DNA from: Streptococcus sp. M334
GTDB lineage: Bacteria; Bacillota; Bacilli; Lactobacillales; Streptococcaceae
Length of the DNA stretch: 52,353 nt
Reading direction: 5' to 3'
Assembly: GCF_000187745.1 (NCBI RefSeq)
Contig: NZ_GL732486.1
Span: forward strand, 276,898-329,250
The notes beneath the pieces are model-generated. The model made no database searches. It was not told the origin of the DNA and saw only the letters and a list, made by a program, of their open reading frames with translations. This document shows positions 17,184 through 27,065 of the stretch, piece after piece. The position numbers were made by a program, and so were the translations under genes. Positions within the stretch are counted from its first letter, which is position 1; each line of letters opens with the position of its first letter.

Positions 17184-19649
17184 ATGCAGGATAGAAATTT
17201 AGTGAATGTCAATCTGACAAAGGAGATGAAGACGAGCTTTATCGACTACGCCATGAGTGTTATCGTAGCGCGGGCTCTTCCTGATGTTCGAGATGGCTTG
17301 AAACCCGTCCACCGTCGGATTCTCTACGGAATGAATGAATTAGGTGTTACCCCAGACAAACCTCATAAAAAATCTGCTCGTATTACAGGGGATGTCATGG
17401 GTAAATACCACCCACACGGAGATTCCTCTATCTATGAAGCCATGGTTCGTATGGCTCAATGGTGGAGCTACCGTTACATGCTTGTCGATGGGCATGGAAA
17501 CTTTGGTTCTATGGATGGAGACGGTGCTGCCGCGCAGCGATACACTGAGGCACGTATGAGCAAAATTGCTCTGGAAATGCTTCGTGATATCAATAAAAAT
17601 ACGGTTGATTTCGTTGATAACTATGATGCCAATGAACGTGAACCCTTGGTCTTGCCAGCACGTTTTCCAAACCTTTTGGTTAATGGAGCAACTGGTATTG
17701 CTGTTGGGATGGCAACCAATATTCCACCTCACAACTTGGGTGAAACCATTGATGCGGTGAAGTTGGTCATGGATAATCCTGAAGTGACTACCAAGGACTT
17801 GATGGAAGTCTTGCCTGGTCCAGATTTTCCAACTGGTGCCCTTGTTATGGGAAAATCAGGTATCCATAAGGCTTACGAAACAGGTAAAGGTTCGATTGTT
17901 CTTCGTTCTCGTACTGAAATCGAAGAAACTAAGGCTGGTCGTGAGCGCATCGTTGTAACAGAATTTCCTTACATGGTCAATAAAACAAAGGTGCATGAGC
18001 ATATTGTTCGTTTGGTTCAGGAAAAACGAATTGAGGGTATTACAGCAGTTCGTGATGAGTCAAACCGTGAAGGAGTTCGATTCGTCATTGAAGTTAAACG
18101 CGATGCTTCTGCCAATGTTATCCTCAACAATCTCTTCAAGATGACCCAGATGCAAACCAACTTTGGTTTTAATATGTTGGCGATTCAAAATGGTGTACCG
18201 AAGATTTTATCTCTTCGTCAGATTTTGGATGCCTATATTGAGCACCAAAAAGAAGTGGTTGTTCGTCGTACACGTTTTGATAAGGAAAAAGCGGAAGCAC
18301 GTGCGCATATCTTAGAAGGTCTCTTGATTGCACTAGACCATATCGACGAAGTGATTCGTATCATCCGTGCTAGTGAAACGGATGCGGAAGCACAAGCTGA
18401 GTTGATGAGCAAGTTTAAGCTTTCTGAACGTCAAAGCCAGGCTATCCTTGATATGCGTCTCCGTCGTTTAACAGGCTTGGAACGCGATAAGATTCAGTCT
18501 GAATATGATGACCTCTTGGCTTTGATTGCGGATTTAGCAGATATTCTTGCTAAGCCCGAACGTGTTTCTCAAATCATTAAAGATGAATTAGATGAAGTCA
18601 AGCGTAAGTTTGGCGACCAACGTCGTACTGAATTGATGGTTGGGGAAGTATTGAGTCTTGAAGATGAGGACTTGATTGAAGAATCGGATGTCTTAATCAC
18701 TCTTTCTAACAAAGGCTACATTAAACGCCTGGATCAAGCCGAGTTTACTGCTCAAAAACGTGGGGGTCGTGGTGTTCAAGGAACCGGCGTTAAGGATGAC
18801 GATTTTGTCCGTGAGTTAGTGTCAACCAGCACCCATGATCATCTGCTCTTCTTCACAAATAAAGGTCGTGTCTATCGCCTGAAAGGCTATGAAATTCCTG
18901 AGTATGGACGTACTGCCAAGGGATTACCAATAGTCAATCTTTTGAAATTGGATGAAGGTGAAAGTATTCAGACCATCATCAATGTTGAATCTGAACGCAG
19001 TGATGACGCCTATCTCTTCTTCACAACCCGTCATGGTATCGTGAAGAGAACCAGCGTTAAGGAATTTGCTAATATTCGTCAAAATGGACTTAAAGCATTG
19101 AACCTCAAAGATGAAGATGAGTTGATTAATGTCTTACTGACAGAAGAAGATACGGATATTATCATTGGTACCAAGTTTGGTTATGCAGTTCGCTTTAAGC
19201 AATCAGTCGTTCGAGGTATGAGCCGAGGTGCCACTGGTGTGAAAGGTGTCAATCTCCGTGAAGGGGACACAGTAGTTGGTGCTAGTGTGATTACAGACCA
19301 AGACGAGGTTCTTATCATCACAGAAAAAGGGTATGGTAAGCGTACAGTTGCGACCGAATATCCAACAAAAGGTCGTGGTGGTAAAGGGATGAAGACGGCT
19401 AATGTAGCTGAGAAAAATGGTTCTCTATCAGGTCTTTTGACAGTTAAAGGCGATGAAGATTTGATGATTATCACTGATACAGGTGTCATGATTCGAACAA
19501 ACGTTGCCAATATTTCACAAACAGGTCGATCAACTATGGGAGTTAAGGTGATGCGCCTGGATCAAGATGCTAAAATTGTAACCTTTACAACGGTAACAGC
19601 AGAAAAAGAAGAAGTTGGGACAGAAAACGAAACAGAAGGTGAAGCATAA
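17184..19649 (+). CDS. gyrA: DNA gyrase subunit A
   Basis: Breakage-reunion subunit of DNA gyrase, which introduces negative supercoils. The 821-aa protein has the winged-helix/tower core (catalytic Tyr in AAQRYTEAR), a coiled-coil tail and the C-terminal beta-pinwheel with the GyrA box [10 protein letters not shown]. The start at 17184 ([11 protein letters not shown]) is preferred over the ATG at 17169, which lacks a ribosome-binding site and adds non-conserved residues. Quinolone-resistance-region residues Ser81 and Glu85 in [10 protein letters not shown] are wild type. A Gly stands in [11 protein letters not shown] where pneumococci, as I recall, usually have Ser, which hints at a non-pneumococcal mitis-group species. 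The stop overlaps the srtA start by one base. Confidence 0.97.
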   Translation: MQDRNLVNVNLTKEMKTSFIDYAMSVIVARALPDVRDGLKPVHRRILYGMNELGVTPDKPHKKSARITGDVMGKYHPHGDSSIYEAMVRMAQWWSYRYMLVDGHGNFGSMDGDGAAAQRYTEARMSKIALEMLRDINKNTVDFVDNYDANEREPLVLPARFPNLLVNGATGIAVGMATNIPPHNLGETIDAVKLVMDNPEVTTKDLMEVLPGPDFPTGALVMGKSGIHKAYETGKGSIVLRSRTEIEETKAGRERIVVTEFPYMVNKTKVHEHIVRLVQEKRIEGITAVRDESNREGVRFVIEVKRDASANVILNNLFKMTQMQTNFGFNMLAIQNGVPKILSLRQILDAYIEHQKEVVVRRTRFDKEKAEARAHILEGLLIALDHIDEVIRIIRASETDAEAQAELMSKFKLSERQSQAILDMRLRRLTGLERDKIQSEYDDLLALIADLADILAKPERVSQIIKDELDEVKRKFGDQRRTELMVGEVLSLEDEDLIEESDVLITLSNKGYIKRLDQAEFTAQKRGGRGVQGTGVKDDDFVRELVSTSTHDHLLFFTNKGRVYRLKGYEIPEYGRTAKGLPIVNLLKLDEGESIQTIINVESERSDDAYLFFTTRHGIVKRTSVKEFANIRQNGLKALNLKDEDELINVLLTEEDTDIIIGTKFGYAVRFKQSVVRGMSRGATGVKGVNLREGDTVVGASVITDQDEVLIITEKGYGKRTVATEYPTKGRGGKGMKTANVAEKNGSLSGLLTVKGDEDLMIITDTGVMIRTNVANISQTGRSTMGVKVMRLDQDAKIVTFTTVTAEKEEVGTENETEGEA

Positions 19650-20392
19650 TGTCTCATAAAAAGAACAAAAAGAAAACAAATCGTAAAAATTTACTAATCA
19701 ATATTTTGGCAGGATTCTTAATCATCTTGTCAGTAGCTTTGATTTTCAATTCAAAAATTCGTGATATGTTCATGGTTTGGAATACTAACAAGTATCAAGT
19801 TAGCCAAGTATCAAAAGAAAAACTGGAAGAAAATCAAGATACAGAAGGTAATTTTGACTTTGACTCAGTAAAAGCCATTTCGTCAGAAGCTGTCTTATCC
19901 TCACAATGGAATTCGCAAAAATTGCCAGTTATTGGTGGAATTGCTATTCCTGAAGTAGAAATCAACTTACCAATTTTTAAGGGGCTTGATAATGTCAATC
20001 TCTTCTATGGAGCTGGTACAATGAAGCGTGATCAAGTGATGGGGAAGGGAAACTATTCACTTGCTAGTCATCACATTTTTACAGCAGAAAATGCTAGTCA
20101 GATGCTATTTTCTCCATTATCACGCGCTAAGAATGGGATGAAAATTTATCTAACTGATAAGGATAAGGTCTATACCTATGTAATTCATGAAGTGAAGCAT
20201 GTAACTCCAGATCGTGTTGATGAGATTGATGACCGTAGTGGTGTTGATGAAATCACACTTGTAACATGTGTAGACTATGATGCGACAGAGCGGATTATTG
20301 TCAAAGGTGATTTGAAAGATACAAAAGACTATTCACAAACACCTGAAGAAATTCTAACAGCTTTCAATCAACCGTATAAACAACGTTATTAA
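19649..20392 (+). CDS. srtA: Housekeeping sortase A
   Basis: Membrane-anchored transpeptidase that links LPXTG surface proteins to peptidoglycan. The 247-aa protein has a basic N-terminus, a transmembrane anchor (about 15-36) and an extracellular catalytic domain with His141 or His142 in SLASHHIF, Cys207 in TLVTC and Arg215. Its ATG overlaps the gyrA stop (TAATG), so it is translationally coupled to gyrA, an arrangement conserved in streptococci. Confidence 0.96.
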   Translation: MSHKKNKKKTNRKNLLINILAGFLIILSVALIFNSKIRDMFMVWNTNKYQVSQVSKEKLEENQDTEGNFDFDSVKAISSEAVLSSQWNSQKLPVIGGIAIPEVEINLPIFKGLDNVNLFYGAGTMKRDQVMGKGNYSLASHHIFTAENASQMLFSPLSRAKNGMKIYLTDKDKVYTYVIHEVKHVTPDRVDEIDDRSGVDEITLVTCVDYDATERIIVKGDLKDTKDYSQTPEEILTAFNQPYKQRY

Positions 20393-20400
20393 TTTTTAAA

Positions 20401-20435
20401 GAATCAGTAAACATTTAGTTTTACTGGTTCTTTTT
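20401..20435 (+). terminator. gyrA-srtA terminator
   Basis: GAATCAGTAAA (20401-20411) pairs with TTTACTGGTTC (20420-20430), followed by a T-run. Confidence 0.85.
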
Positions 20436-20465
20436 ATGGCTTTATAAGCAAACTATGTAATGCTA

Positions 20466-20580
20466 ATATTCAATGAAAATCAAAGAGCAAACTAGGAAGC
20501 TAGTCGCAGGTTGATCAAAATACTGTTTTGAGATTGCAGATAGAGCTGGCGTGGTTTGAATTTAATTTTCGAAGAGTATA
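20466..20580 (+). repeat. BOX element (boxA-boxC type)
   Basis: It begins with an ATTCAATGAAAATCAAAGAG-like boxA end and finishes with a boxC-like GGCGTGGTTTGAA...TTTTCGAAGAGTATA. The ends are inverted relative to each other, as in pneumococcal BOX repeats; the middle is degenerate and a full boxB is missing. It occupies most of the srtA-FNT gap. Confidence 0.85.
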
Positions 20581-20634
20581 AATCAATACAAATGTTATAA
20601 ATTTAAGAAAATGATTACCTATTAAAATATTTTA

Positions 20635-20643
20635 TGTTATAAT
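20635..20643 (+). promoter_or_regulatory. Promoter of first FNT gene, extended -10
   Basis: TGTTATAAT, 28 bp before the start codon. The same motif and similar spacing occur in front of the second FNT gene. Confidence 0.65.
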
Positions 20644-20671
20644 AATAAATATTAAAAAATAGGAGATGTTT

Positions 20672-21469
20672 ATGAGTTCTTCAGAGTTTATTTCGAAGAT
20701 AGATTATTATTGCCACAAGAAAGAAAGTCTTTTCAATCAAAGTAAGTCCAAGTATGCTATTCGTTCCATGTTTGCAGGTACTTTTTTAACTTTTAGTACA
20801 GCTGCTGGGGCTATTGGTGCGGATTTATTAAATAATATTGTTCCAAATAGTGGCTATTTCCTTTTCCCATTTGTTTTCGCTTGGGGGCTGGCCTATATCG
20901 TCTTTCTAAATGCGGAATTGATAACTTCCAATATGATGTACTTAACAGCTGGAGTGTTCTTGAAAAAGATTGATTGGAAAAAGGCAATGATTATTTTACT
21001 CTTTTGTACTTTGTTTAATCTCATTGGTGCCTTGGTAGCTGGATGGGTCTTTGCCAACTCATCAGCCTTTTCCCATTTGACTCATGATAGTTTCCTTCCT
21101 AAGCTTGTAGCCAAGAAATTGGCGCGTCCAAGTGATTTAGTCCTGCTTGAGGGAATTCTTGCCAATATATTTGTAAATATTGCCATTCTTTCATCTATAC
21201 TAGTTAAAGATGGTGCTGCCAAACTATGGATTATTTTATCAGCTATTTCCATGTTTGTCTTCTTGTCTAATGAGCACATTGCTGCCAATTTTGCTTCCTT
21301 TAGTATTATGAAATTCAGCATGATTGCTGATCAAGTACCTCACTTTGATCTTCCAAATATCCTTCGACATTGGGGTGTAACCTTTATTGCTAACTTTATA
21401 GGTGGAGGTCTTCTGATTGGTTTACCGTATGCCTTCCTCAATAAGAATGAAGATACTTATGTCGATTAA
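20672..21469 (+). CDS. Formate/nitrite transporter family (FNT) channel, copy 1
   Basis: A 265-aa integral membrane protein of the FNT family, pentameric channels for small monocarboxylates or nitrite. Several hydrophobic segments (about six) and the conserved pore His in SNEHIAANFASF are visible. The start is set at 20672 because AGGAG lies 6 nt upstream and the next gene has the same MxSSEFISKI start; the ATG at 20666 is too close to the ribosome-binding site. In a homolactic streptococcus the substrate is likely formate or lactate, but this is inferred. It has a close paralog immediately downstream. Confidence 0.88.
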   Translation: MSSSEFISKIDYYCHKKESLFNQSKSKYAIRSMFAGTFLTFSTAAGAIGADLLNNIVPNSGYFLFPFVFAWGLAYIVFLNAELITSNMMYLTAGVFLKKIDWKKAMIILLFCTLFNLIGALVAGWVFANSSAFSHLTHDSFLPKLVAKKLARPSDLVLLEGILANIFVNIAILSSILVKDGAAKLWIILSAISMFVFLSNEHIAANFASFSIMKFSMIADQVPHFDLPNILRHWGVTFIANFIGGGLLIGLPYAFLNKNEDTYVD

Positions 21470-21492
21470 GAAGAATCAGAGTAGAGGTGCGG

Positions 21493-21540
21493 AGAAATCA
21501 TTTTGTTCTATTTAGTAATAAATAGAACAAAAATGATTCT
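21493..21540. repeat. 22-bp inverted repeat between the FNT genes
   Basis: AGAAATCATTTTGTTCTATTTA (21493-21514) is complementary to 21519-21540 with about one mismatch, around a GTAA loop. No T-run follows in the + direction. It may terminate copy 1 or be a small mobile-element remnant. Confidence 0.7.
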
Positions 21541-21666
21541 ACTCAATCTCTAGATTCGGACAATTAAAAATTCTAAAGCTTGTTATTAAAACAATGTAAA
21601 CGATTGCTGAATTTTTAAATTGGGGAAAAATACAGTCATGAAAGGCTTTTCTTTATATCGATTTTA

Positions 21667-21675
21667 TGTTATAAT
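21667..21675 (+). promoter_or_regulatory. Promoter of second FNT gene, extended -10
   Basis: TGTTATAAT, 30 bp before the start of copy 2, so it can be expressed independently. Confidence 0.65.
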
Positions 21676-21705
21676 TATCACAAATAAAAGTTTTAGGAGT
21701 TTATT

Positions 21706-22503
21706 ATGGTTTCTTCAGAATTTATCTCAAAGATTGAATTTGCTTGCAAGAAGAAAGAAAGTCTTTATAGTCAGAGCAAATTTAAGTATGCGATTCGTTC
21801 TATGTTTGCAGGTGCATTCTTAACTTTCAGTACAGCTGCTGGTGCAGTTGGGGCTGACTTGATTAATAAAATTGCACCAGGTAGTGGACGCTTCCTCTTC
21901 CCATTTGTCTTTGCTTGGGGATTGGCCTACATTGTTTTCTTGAATGCCGAGTTGGTAACATCAAACATGATGTTCTTGACTGCTGGTAGTTTCTTGAAAA
22001 AAATCTCTTGGAGAAAAACAGCTGAGATTTTACTTTACTGTACCTTGTTCAACCTTATCGGAGCCTTAATAGCAGGGTGGGGCTTTGCTCATTCAGCAGC
22101 CTATGCACATCTGACTCACGATAGTTTCATCTCAGGTGTTGTTGAGATGAAGTTAGGCCGTTCAAATGAATTAGTCTTACTTGAGGCTATTTTGGCAAAT
22201 ATTTTCGTAAATATTGCGATTCTTTCATTTGTTTTGGTCAAAGATGGTGGTGCCAAACTTTGGCTAGTTTTATCAGCAATTTACATGTTTGTATTCTTAA
22301 CAAACGAGCACATTGCTGCGAACTTTGCTTCTTTCGCGATTGTGAAATTCAGTGTTGCTGCTGACTCAATTGCTAATTTCGGTGTTGGGAATATGCTTCG
22401 TCATTGGGGTGTAACCTTCATCGGAAACTTAATTGGTGGTGGTTTCTTGATGGGTCTTCCATACGCCTTCCTTAATAAAAATGAAGATACTTATGTAGAT
22501 TAA
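21706..22503 (+). CDS. Formate/nitrite transporter family (FNT) channel, copy 2
   Basis: A 265-aa FNT protein of the same length as copy 1 and similar along its whole length: FISKIEFACKKKESL, FPFVFAWGLAYIVFLNAEL, TNEHIAANFASF and an identical ending PYAFLNKNEDTYVD. Its own extended -10 promoter and AGGAG site indicate separate expression. Differences concentrate in the middle loop (about residues 145-160) and near residues 225-240. Substrate unknown; formate or lactate export is plausible. Confidence 0.88.
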   Translation: MVSSEFISKIEFACKKKESLYSQSKFKYAIRSMFAGAFLTFSTAAGAVGADLINKIAPGSGRFLFPFVFAWGLAYIVFLNAELVTSNMMFLTAGSFLKKISWRKTAEILLYCTLFNLIGALIAGWGFAHSAAYAHLTHDSFISGVVEMKLGRSNELVLLEAILANIFVNIAILSFVLVKDGGAKLWLVLSAIYMFVFLTNEHIAANFASFAIVKFSVAADSIANFGVGNMLRHWGVTFIGNLIGGGFLMGLPYAFLNKNEDTYVD

Positions 22504-22510
22504 GAAAATG

Positions 22511-22533
22511 GCACGATTGATTCGTGCTTTTTT
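22511..22533 (+). terminator. Terminator after second FNT gene
   Basis: GCACGA/TCGTGC stem with a 5-nt loop and six Ts. Confidence 0.88.
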
Positions 22534-22572
22534 ATATGGGAATGATAGCAATAGCTATTTATTATATCAAAA

Positions 22573-22617
22573 TATAGAAAACTAATATTAGTAAACTATA
22601 CCTTAAGGTGCTACAAT
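22573..22617 (+). promoter_or_regulatory. Promoter and palindromic operator of the sulfhydrylase gene
   Basis: An imperfect 28-bp dyad (22573-22600) has outer TATAG/CTATA arms and a perfect inner ACTAATATTAGT. It sits just upstream of an extended -10, TGCTACAAT (22609-22617). The dyad covers the -35 zone and contains the half-site AAACTATA reported for streptococcal methionine/cysteine LysR-type regulators, so sulfur-amino-acid control is likely but inferred. Confidence 0.55.
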
Positions 22618-22648
22618 ATCCTTAATCAAACTATTTGGAGGTCGTTTT

Positions 22649-23929
22649 ATGACTCGTGATTTTAAATTTGAAACTTTGCAACTACACGCTGGTCAAGTTG
22701 TGGATCCAGCTACCAAGTCTCGTGCAGTTCCGATTTATCAGACAACATCCTTTGTTTTTGATGACACGCAGGAAGGTGCCGATTTGTTTGCCTTGAGAAA
22801 GCCAGGTAATATCTATACTCGTATTACAAATCCTACAACGGCTGCTTTTGAAGAAAGAATTGCAGCTCTCGAAGGTGGTGTCGGAGCTCTTGCAACAGCA
22901 TCTGGTATGGCTGCAGTGACTTATACGATTTTGGCTCTTGCCCATGCTGGTGACCATGTTGTAGCAGCATCAACTATTTACGGTGGGACCTTCAATCTTT
23001 TGAAAGAAACCCTTCCACGTTATGGTATTACAACTACCTTTGTGGATGTGGATAATTTGGAGGAAGTAGGAGCAGCTATCAATGACAATACCAAGCTTGT
23101 CTTGATTGAAACCTTGGGTAACCCCTTGATTAACATTCCAGACTTGGAAAAATTGGCAGAGATTGCTCATAAGCATCAGATTCCACTTGTTTCTGACAAT
23201 ACATTTGCTACACCTTATTTGATTAACGTCTTCTCTCACGGTGTAGATATTGCCATTCACTCTGCGACTAAGTTTATCGGTGGGCATGGTACGACTATTG
23301 GTGGAGTGATTGTCGATAGCGGGCGTTTTGACTGGGCGGCTTCAGGAAAATTCCCTCAATTTGTTGAGGAAGATCCAAGCTACCACAATTTGAGCTATAC
23401 TCGTGATGTGGGTGTAGCAGCTTTTATTATCGCTGTCCGTGTTCAATTGCTCCGTGATACAGGTGCAGCCTTGTCTCCATTTAATGCCTTTCTCTTGCTC
23501 CAAGGACTTGAAACCCTTTCACTTCGTGTGGAACGCCATGTACAAAATGCAGAGAAAATTGTTGATTTTCTTGTCAACCATCCTAAGGTAGAAAAAGTCA
23601 ATTATCCAAAACTTGCAGATAGTCCTTATCATGCCTTAGCTGAGAAATACTTGCCAAAAGGTGTGGGTTCAATCTTTACCTTCCATGTTAAAGGTGGCGA
23701 GGAAGAAGCACGCAAGGTTATTGATCATTTAGAAATCTTTTCTGACCTTGCAAACGTGGCAGATGCTAAATCTCTGGTTGTTCATCCAGCTACAACCACT
23801 CACGGTCAATTGTCAGAAAAAGACCTAGAAGCAGCAGGAGTCACACCAAACCAAATCCGCTTGTCTATCGGACTTGAAAATGTAGAGGATTTGATTGAAG
23901 ACTTGCGCTTGGCCTTGGAAAAAATTTAA
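22649..23929 (+). CDS. metY: O-acetylhomoserine sulfhydrylase / Cys-Met metabolism PLP enzyme
   Basis: PLP-dependent enzyme of the Cys/Met-metabolism family; members of this length (426 aa) and motif set form homocysteine from O-acetylhomoserine and sulfide. Visible are YTRITNPT near residues 56-63, the YGGT loop, and the PLP-binding Lys208 in HSATKFIGGHGT. The long spacing between the Lys and the C-terminal region fits MetY rather than shorter cystathionine lyases. Monocistronic between two terminators, with a palindromic regulatory site upstream. Confidence 0.88.
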   Translation: MTRDFKFETLQLHAGQVVDPATKSRAVPIYQTTSFVFDDTQEGADLFALRKPGNIYTRITNPTTAAFEERIAALEGGVGALATASGMAAVTYTILALAHAGDHVVAASTIYGGTFNLLKETLPRYGITTTFVDVDNLEEVGAAINDNTKLVLIETLGNPLINIPDLEKLAEIAHKHQIPLVSDNTFATPYLINVFSHGVDIAIHSATKFIGGHGTTIGGVIVDSGRFDWAASGKFPQFVEEDPSYHNLSYTRDVGVAAFIIAVRVQLLRDTGAALSPFNAFLLLQGLETLSLRVERHVQNAEKIVDFLVNHPKVEKVNYPKLADSPYHALAEKYLPKGVGSIFTFHVKGGEEEARKVIDHLEIFSDLANVADAKSLVVHPATTTHGQLSEKDLEAAGVTPNQIRLSIGLENVEDLIEDLRLALEKI

Positions 23930-23943
23930 AGTAAAAGAAGATA

Positions 23944-23970
23944 AACAGTGGGTTTCGACTCGCTGTTTTT
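23944..23970 (+). terminator. Terminator after metY
   Basis: AACAGTGGG pairs with CTCGCTGTT using two G-T wobbles, then a short T-run. Confidence 0.75.
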
Positions 23971-23986
23971 GATTTTCCCTTAGGCA

Positions 23987-23995
23987 TGATATAAT
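23987..23995 (+). promoter_or_regulatory. Promoter of the DUF2130 gene, extended -10
   Basis: TGATATAAT, 29 bp before the ATG at 24025. Confidence 0.7.
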
Positions 23996-24024
23996 GGTTA
24001 CAGAAGTCTAGAAAGAGGAACGAT

Positions 24025-25299
24025 ATGAACGAAATTAAATGTCCCAACTGTGGGGAAGTCTTTACAGTAAATGAAAGTCAGTATGCTGAACTATTGTCTC
24101 AAGTGAGAACGGCAGAGTTTGATAAGGAACTGCACAATCGCATGAAGCAGGAACTGGCCTTGGCTGAGCAGAAGGTTATGAATGAGCAACAGTCTAAACT
24201 GGCTCAGAAGGATCAAGAAATTACGCAATTACAGAGCCAAATCCAAAACTTTGATACAGAAAAAGAATTGGCTAAGAAAGAAGTTGAACAAACAAGCCAT
24301 GAGGCTTTATTGGCTAAGGATAAGGAAGTACAGGCCTTGGAAAACCAGTTGGCGACCTTGCGATTGGAGCACGAAAATCAGCTACAGAAGACCCTTTCTG
24401 ACCTAGAAAAAGAACGAGACCAGGTTAAAAATCAGCTTCTCTTGCAAGAAAAAGAAAACGAACTTTCTCTTGCTTCTGTTAAGCAAAATTACGAAGCACA
24501 GCTCAAGGCAGCCAGTGAACAAGTCGAATTTTATAAGAATTTCAAGGCCCAACAATCTACAAAAGCTATCGGTGAAAGTCTGGAACAGTATGCAGAGAGT
24601 GAGTTCAATAAGGTACGCAGTTTTGCCTTTCCAAATGCCTACTTTGAGAAGGATAACAAGGTCTCTGCGCGTGGGTCTAAGGGGGACTTTATCTTCCGTG
24701 AATGTGATGAAAATGGTGTTGAAATCATTTCCATCATGTTTGAGATGAAAAATGAAGCGGACGGGACAGAGAAGAAGCACAAGAATGCAGATTTTTATAA
24801 GGAATTGGACAAGGACCGTCGGGAGAAGAACTGTGAGTATGCCGTTTTGGTGACTATGCTTGAGGCCGATAACGACTACTTTAACACAGGGATTGTTGAT
24901 GTCAGCCACGAGTATGAAAAGATGTATGTTGTCCGTCCTCAATTCTTTATCCAGTTGATTGGACTCCTGCGAAATGCGGCGCTTAATTCTTTGAAATACA
25001 AGCAGGAGTTGGCCTTGGTTCGCGAGCAAAATATAGATATTACACATTTTGAGGAAGACTTGGATGCCTTTAAACTAGCCTTTGCCAAGAACTATAATTC
25101 AGCTTCGACCAACTTTGGTAAAGCTATTGATGAAATCGACAAGGCCATCAAACGCATGGAAGAGGTTAAGAAATTCTTGACAACATCTGAAAATCAGCTC
25201 CGTCTCGCAAACAATAAGCTGGAAGATGTATCCGTCAAGAAATTGACCCGTAAAAATCCAACCATGAAAGCGAAGTTTGAAGCGCTGAAGGGGGAGTGA
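24025..25299 (+). CDS. DUF2130 family coiled-coil protein
   Basis: A 424-aa cytoplasmic protein. It opens with a half zinc-ribbon CPNCG (Cys6, Cys9), followed by a long coiled coil (about 20-175, rich in E, Q, K and L). Then comes the conserved DUF2130 region (about 185-330) with [18 protein letters not shown] and the FEMKNEAD segment, whose pattern of acidic and Lys residues recalls a nuclease-like core; that resemblance is my inference. The function is not established. It is followed closely by truB (11 bp), probably co-transcribed. Confidence 0.8.
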   Translation: MNEIKCPNCGEVFTVNESQYAELLSQVRTAEFDKELHNRMKQELALAEQKVMNEQQSKLAQKDQEITQLQSQIQNFDTEKELAKKEVEQTSHEALLAKDKEVQALENQLATLRLEHENQLQKTLSDLEKERDQVKNQLLLQEKENELSLASVKQNYEAQLKAASEQVEFYKNFKAQQSTKAIGESLEQYAESEFNKVRSFAFPNAYFEKDNKVSARGSKGDFIFRECDENGVEIISIMFEMKNEADGTEKKHKNADFYKELDKDRREKNCEYAVLVTMLEADNDYFNTGIVDVSHEYEKMYVVRPQFFIQLIGLLRNAALNSLKYKQELALVREQNIDITHFEEDLDAFKLAFAKNYNSASTNFGKAIDEIDKAIKRMEEVKKFLTTSENQLRLANNKLEDVSVKKLTRKNPTMKAKFEALKGE

Positions 25300-25310
25300 G
25301 AAAGAAAAAT

Positions 25311-26189
25311 ATGAACGGTATTATCAACTTAAAAAAAGAAGCGGGCATGACCTCGCATGATGCGGTTTTTAAACTGCGTAAGATTTTGGGCACTAAGAAA
25401 ATTGGTCATGGTGGAACCTTGGATCCGGATGTGGTGGGTGTTTTGCCCATTGCGGTTGGTAAGGCGACACGCATGGTCGAGTTTATGCAGGACGAGGGTA
25501 AGGTCTATGAGGGAGAAATCACTCTAGGCTATTCCACGACAACTGAGGATACTAGTGGGGAAGTGGTCGCAGAGACGCCTGTTTTGTCACCTTTAAATGA
25601 AAAGCTTGTCGATGAAGCGATTGCGAGTTTGACTGGACCTATTAGTCAGATTCCGCCTATGTATTCAGCTGTTAAGGTTAATGGTCGCAAACTCTATGAG
25701 TATGCGCGTGCTGGTCAGGAAGTAGAGCGTCCAGAACGTCAGGTGACTATTTATAGCTTTGAGCGGACAAGTCCGATTTCTTATGAGGGGCATCTAGCAC
25801 GTTTTACTTTTCGTGTGAAATGTAGCAAGGGAACTTATATTCGTACCTTGTCAGTTGATTTGGGAGAGAAGCTGGGTTATGCGGCTCATATGTCATACCT
25901 GACACGGACTAGTGCAGCAGGTTTACAACTAGAAGACTCTCTTACCTTGGAAGAAATTGCTGAAAAAGTAGAGGCTGGTCAACTGGACTTTCTCTATCCT
26001 CTAGAGATTGGGACAGGGGATCTTGTTAAAGTTTTCCTAACGCCAGAACAGTCTACAGAAGTGCGTTTTGGTCGTTTTATAGAGTTAGACCAAACAGACC
26101 AAGAATTGGCTGCCTTTGAAGATGACAAATTGCTTGCCATTCTAGAGAAGCGAGACAATCTCTACAAGCCAAGGAAGGTTTTTATCTAG
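25311..26189 (+). CDS. truB: tRNA pseudouridine-55 synthase
   Basis: Isomerises U55 in the T-loop of tRNAs. The 292-aa protein begins [17 protein letters not shown] and carries the catalytic Asp in [13 protein letters not shown], the TSHD motif and the [18 protein letters not shown] region; a short C-terminal domain follows. The GTG at 25296 is in frame but overlaps the previous gene, so the ATG at 25311 is preferred; it gives the usual family length. A weak long-range inverted repeat but no T-run follows. Confidence 0.96.
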   Translation: MNGIINLKKEAGMTSHDAVFKLRKILGTKKIGHGGTLDPDVVGVLPIAVGKATRMVEFMQDEGKVYEGEITLGYSTTTEDTSGEVVAETPVLSPLNEKLVDEAIASLTGPISQIPPMYSAVKVNGRKLYEYARAGQEVERPERQVTIYSFERTSPISYEGHLARFTFRVKCSKGTYIRTLSVDLGEKLGYAAHMSYLTRTSAAGLQLEDSLTLEEIAEKVEAGQLDFLYPLEIGTGDLVKVFLTPEQSTEVRFGRFIELDQTDQELAAFEDDKLLAILEKRDNLYKPRKVFI

Positions 26190-26261
26190 TTTAACTGGAG
26201 TGTGGGGATGGAATTCTTCCACTAAACTATCCAAACCAGACTATAAATTTTGTAAAAAATG

Positions 26262-26270
26262 TGATAGAAT
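26262..26270 (+). promoter_or_regulatory. udk promoter, extended -10
   Basis: TGATAGAAT, 29 bp before the udk start; the -35 is weak. Confidence 0.55.
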
Positions 26271-26299
26271 AGACGACGGATAAAAAAACGGAGGATAGC

Positions 26300-26938
26300 A
26301 TGCAAAATAGACCAATCATTATCGGAGTGACAGGTGGTTCTGGTGGTGGTAAGACCAGTGTTTCAAGAGCCATTTTATCGCATTTTCCTGATGAAAAGAT
26401 TTCCATGATTGAGCATGATTCATACTACAAGGATCAGTCTCACTTGACCTTTGAAGAGCGTATCAAAACTAACTATGACCATCCTTTTGCCTTTGATACA
26501 GACTTGATGATCGAGCAGATTAAGGAATTGTTGGCGGGTCGTCCAGTGGATATTCCGACTTATGACTATACAGAGCATACACGAAGCAGCAAGACCTATC
26601 GTCAAGAGCCTCAAGATGTCTTTATCGTTGAGGGAATTTTGGTCCTGGAGGATAAGCGTCTGCGTGATTTGATGGATATCAAGATTTTTGTGGATACAGA
26701 TGATGATGTGCGCATTATTCGTCGTATCAAGCGCGATATGGAAGAACGTGGCCGTAGCCTTGATAGCGTTATTGACCAGTACTTAGGTGTGGTCAAACCA
26801 ATGTACCATCAGTTTATCGAACCAACCAAGCGTTATGCTGATATCGTCATTCCTGAGGGAGTCAGCAATACTGTTGCTATCGATCTTTTGACAACCAAGA
26901 TTGCAAAGATTTTGGAAGAAGCTCGAAACAGCAAATAA
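26300..26938 (+). CDS. udk: Uridine kinase
   Basis: Phosphorylates uridine and cytidine to their monophosphates in pyrimidine salvage. The 212-aa protein shows the P-loop [12 protein letters not shown] (9-20), the EHDSYY segment and the nucleoside-binding YDYTEHTRS motif. Length and motifs are complete. Flanked by its own promoter and a strong terminator, so it appears monocistronic. Confidence 0.96.
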   Translation: MQNRPIIIGVTGGSGGGKTSVSRAILSHFPDEKISMIEHDSYYKDQSHLTFEERIKTNYDHPFAFDTDLMIEQIKELLAGRPVDIPTYDYTEHTRSSKTYRQEPQDVFIVEGILVLEDKRLRDLMDIKIFVDTDDDVRIIRRIKRDMEERGRSLDSVIDQYLGVVKPMYHQFIEPTKRYADIVIPEGVSNTVAIDLLTTKIAKILEEARNSK

Positions 26939-26946
26939 ACAGATGT

Positions 26947-26966
26947 GGAGGCCTTGCCTCCTTTTT
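26947..26966 (+). terminator. udk terminator
   Basis: GGAGGC-CTT-GCCTCC hairpin followed by TTTTT. Confidence 0.92.
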
Positions 26967-27016
26967 CTATTTTTCCCTCATAATGGTACATAAATGGAGA
27001 TTTTTAGGCATATTTT

Positions 27017-27025
27017 TGGTATAAT
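27017..27025 (+). promoter_or_regulatory. Promoter of the xseA-recN cluster, extended -10
   Basis: TGGTATAAT about 40 bp before xseA. It is the only convincing promoter before the run xseA-xseB-ispA-tlyA-argR-recN. Confidence 0.72.
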
Positions 27026-27065
27026 AATACCCATAGAAAAGCAAGAAAATGAATAGTAGGTGGAG

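Noticed and set aside
26190..26240. Long-range TAGTTTA/TAAACTA inverted repeat after truB
   Set aside because: The loop is large and there is no T-run, so I did not call a terminator.
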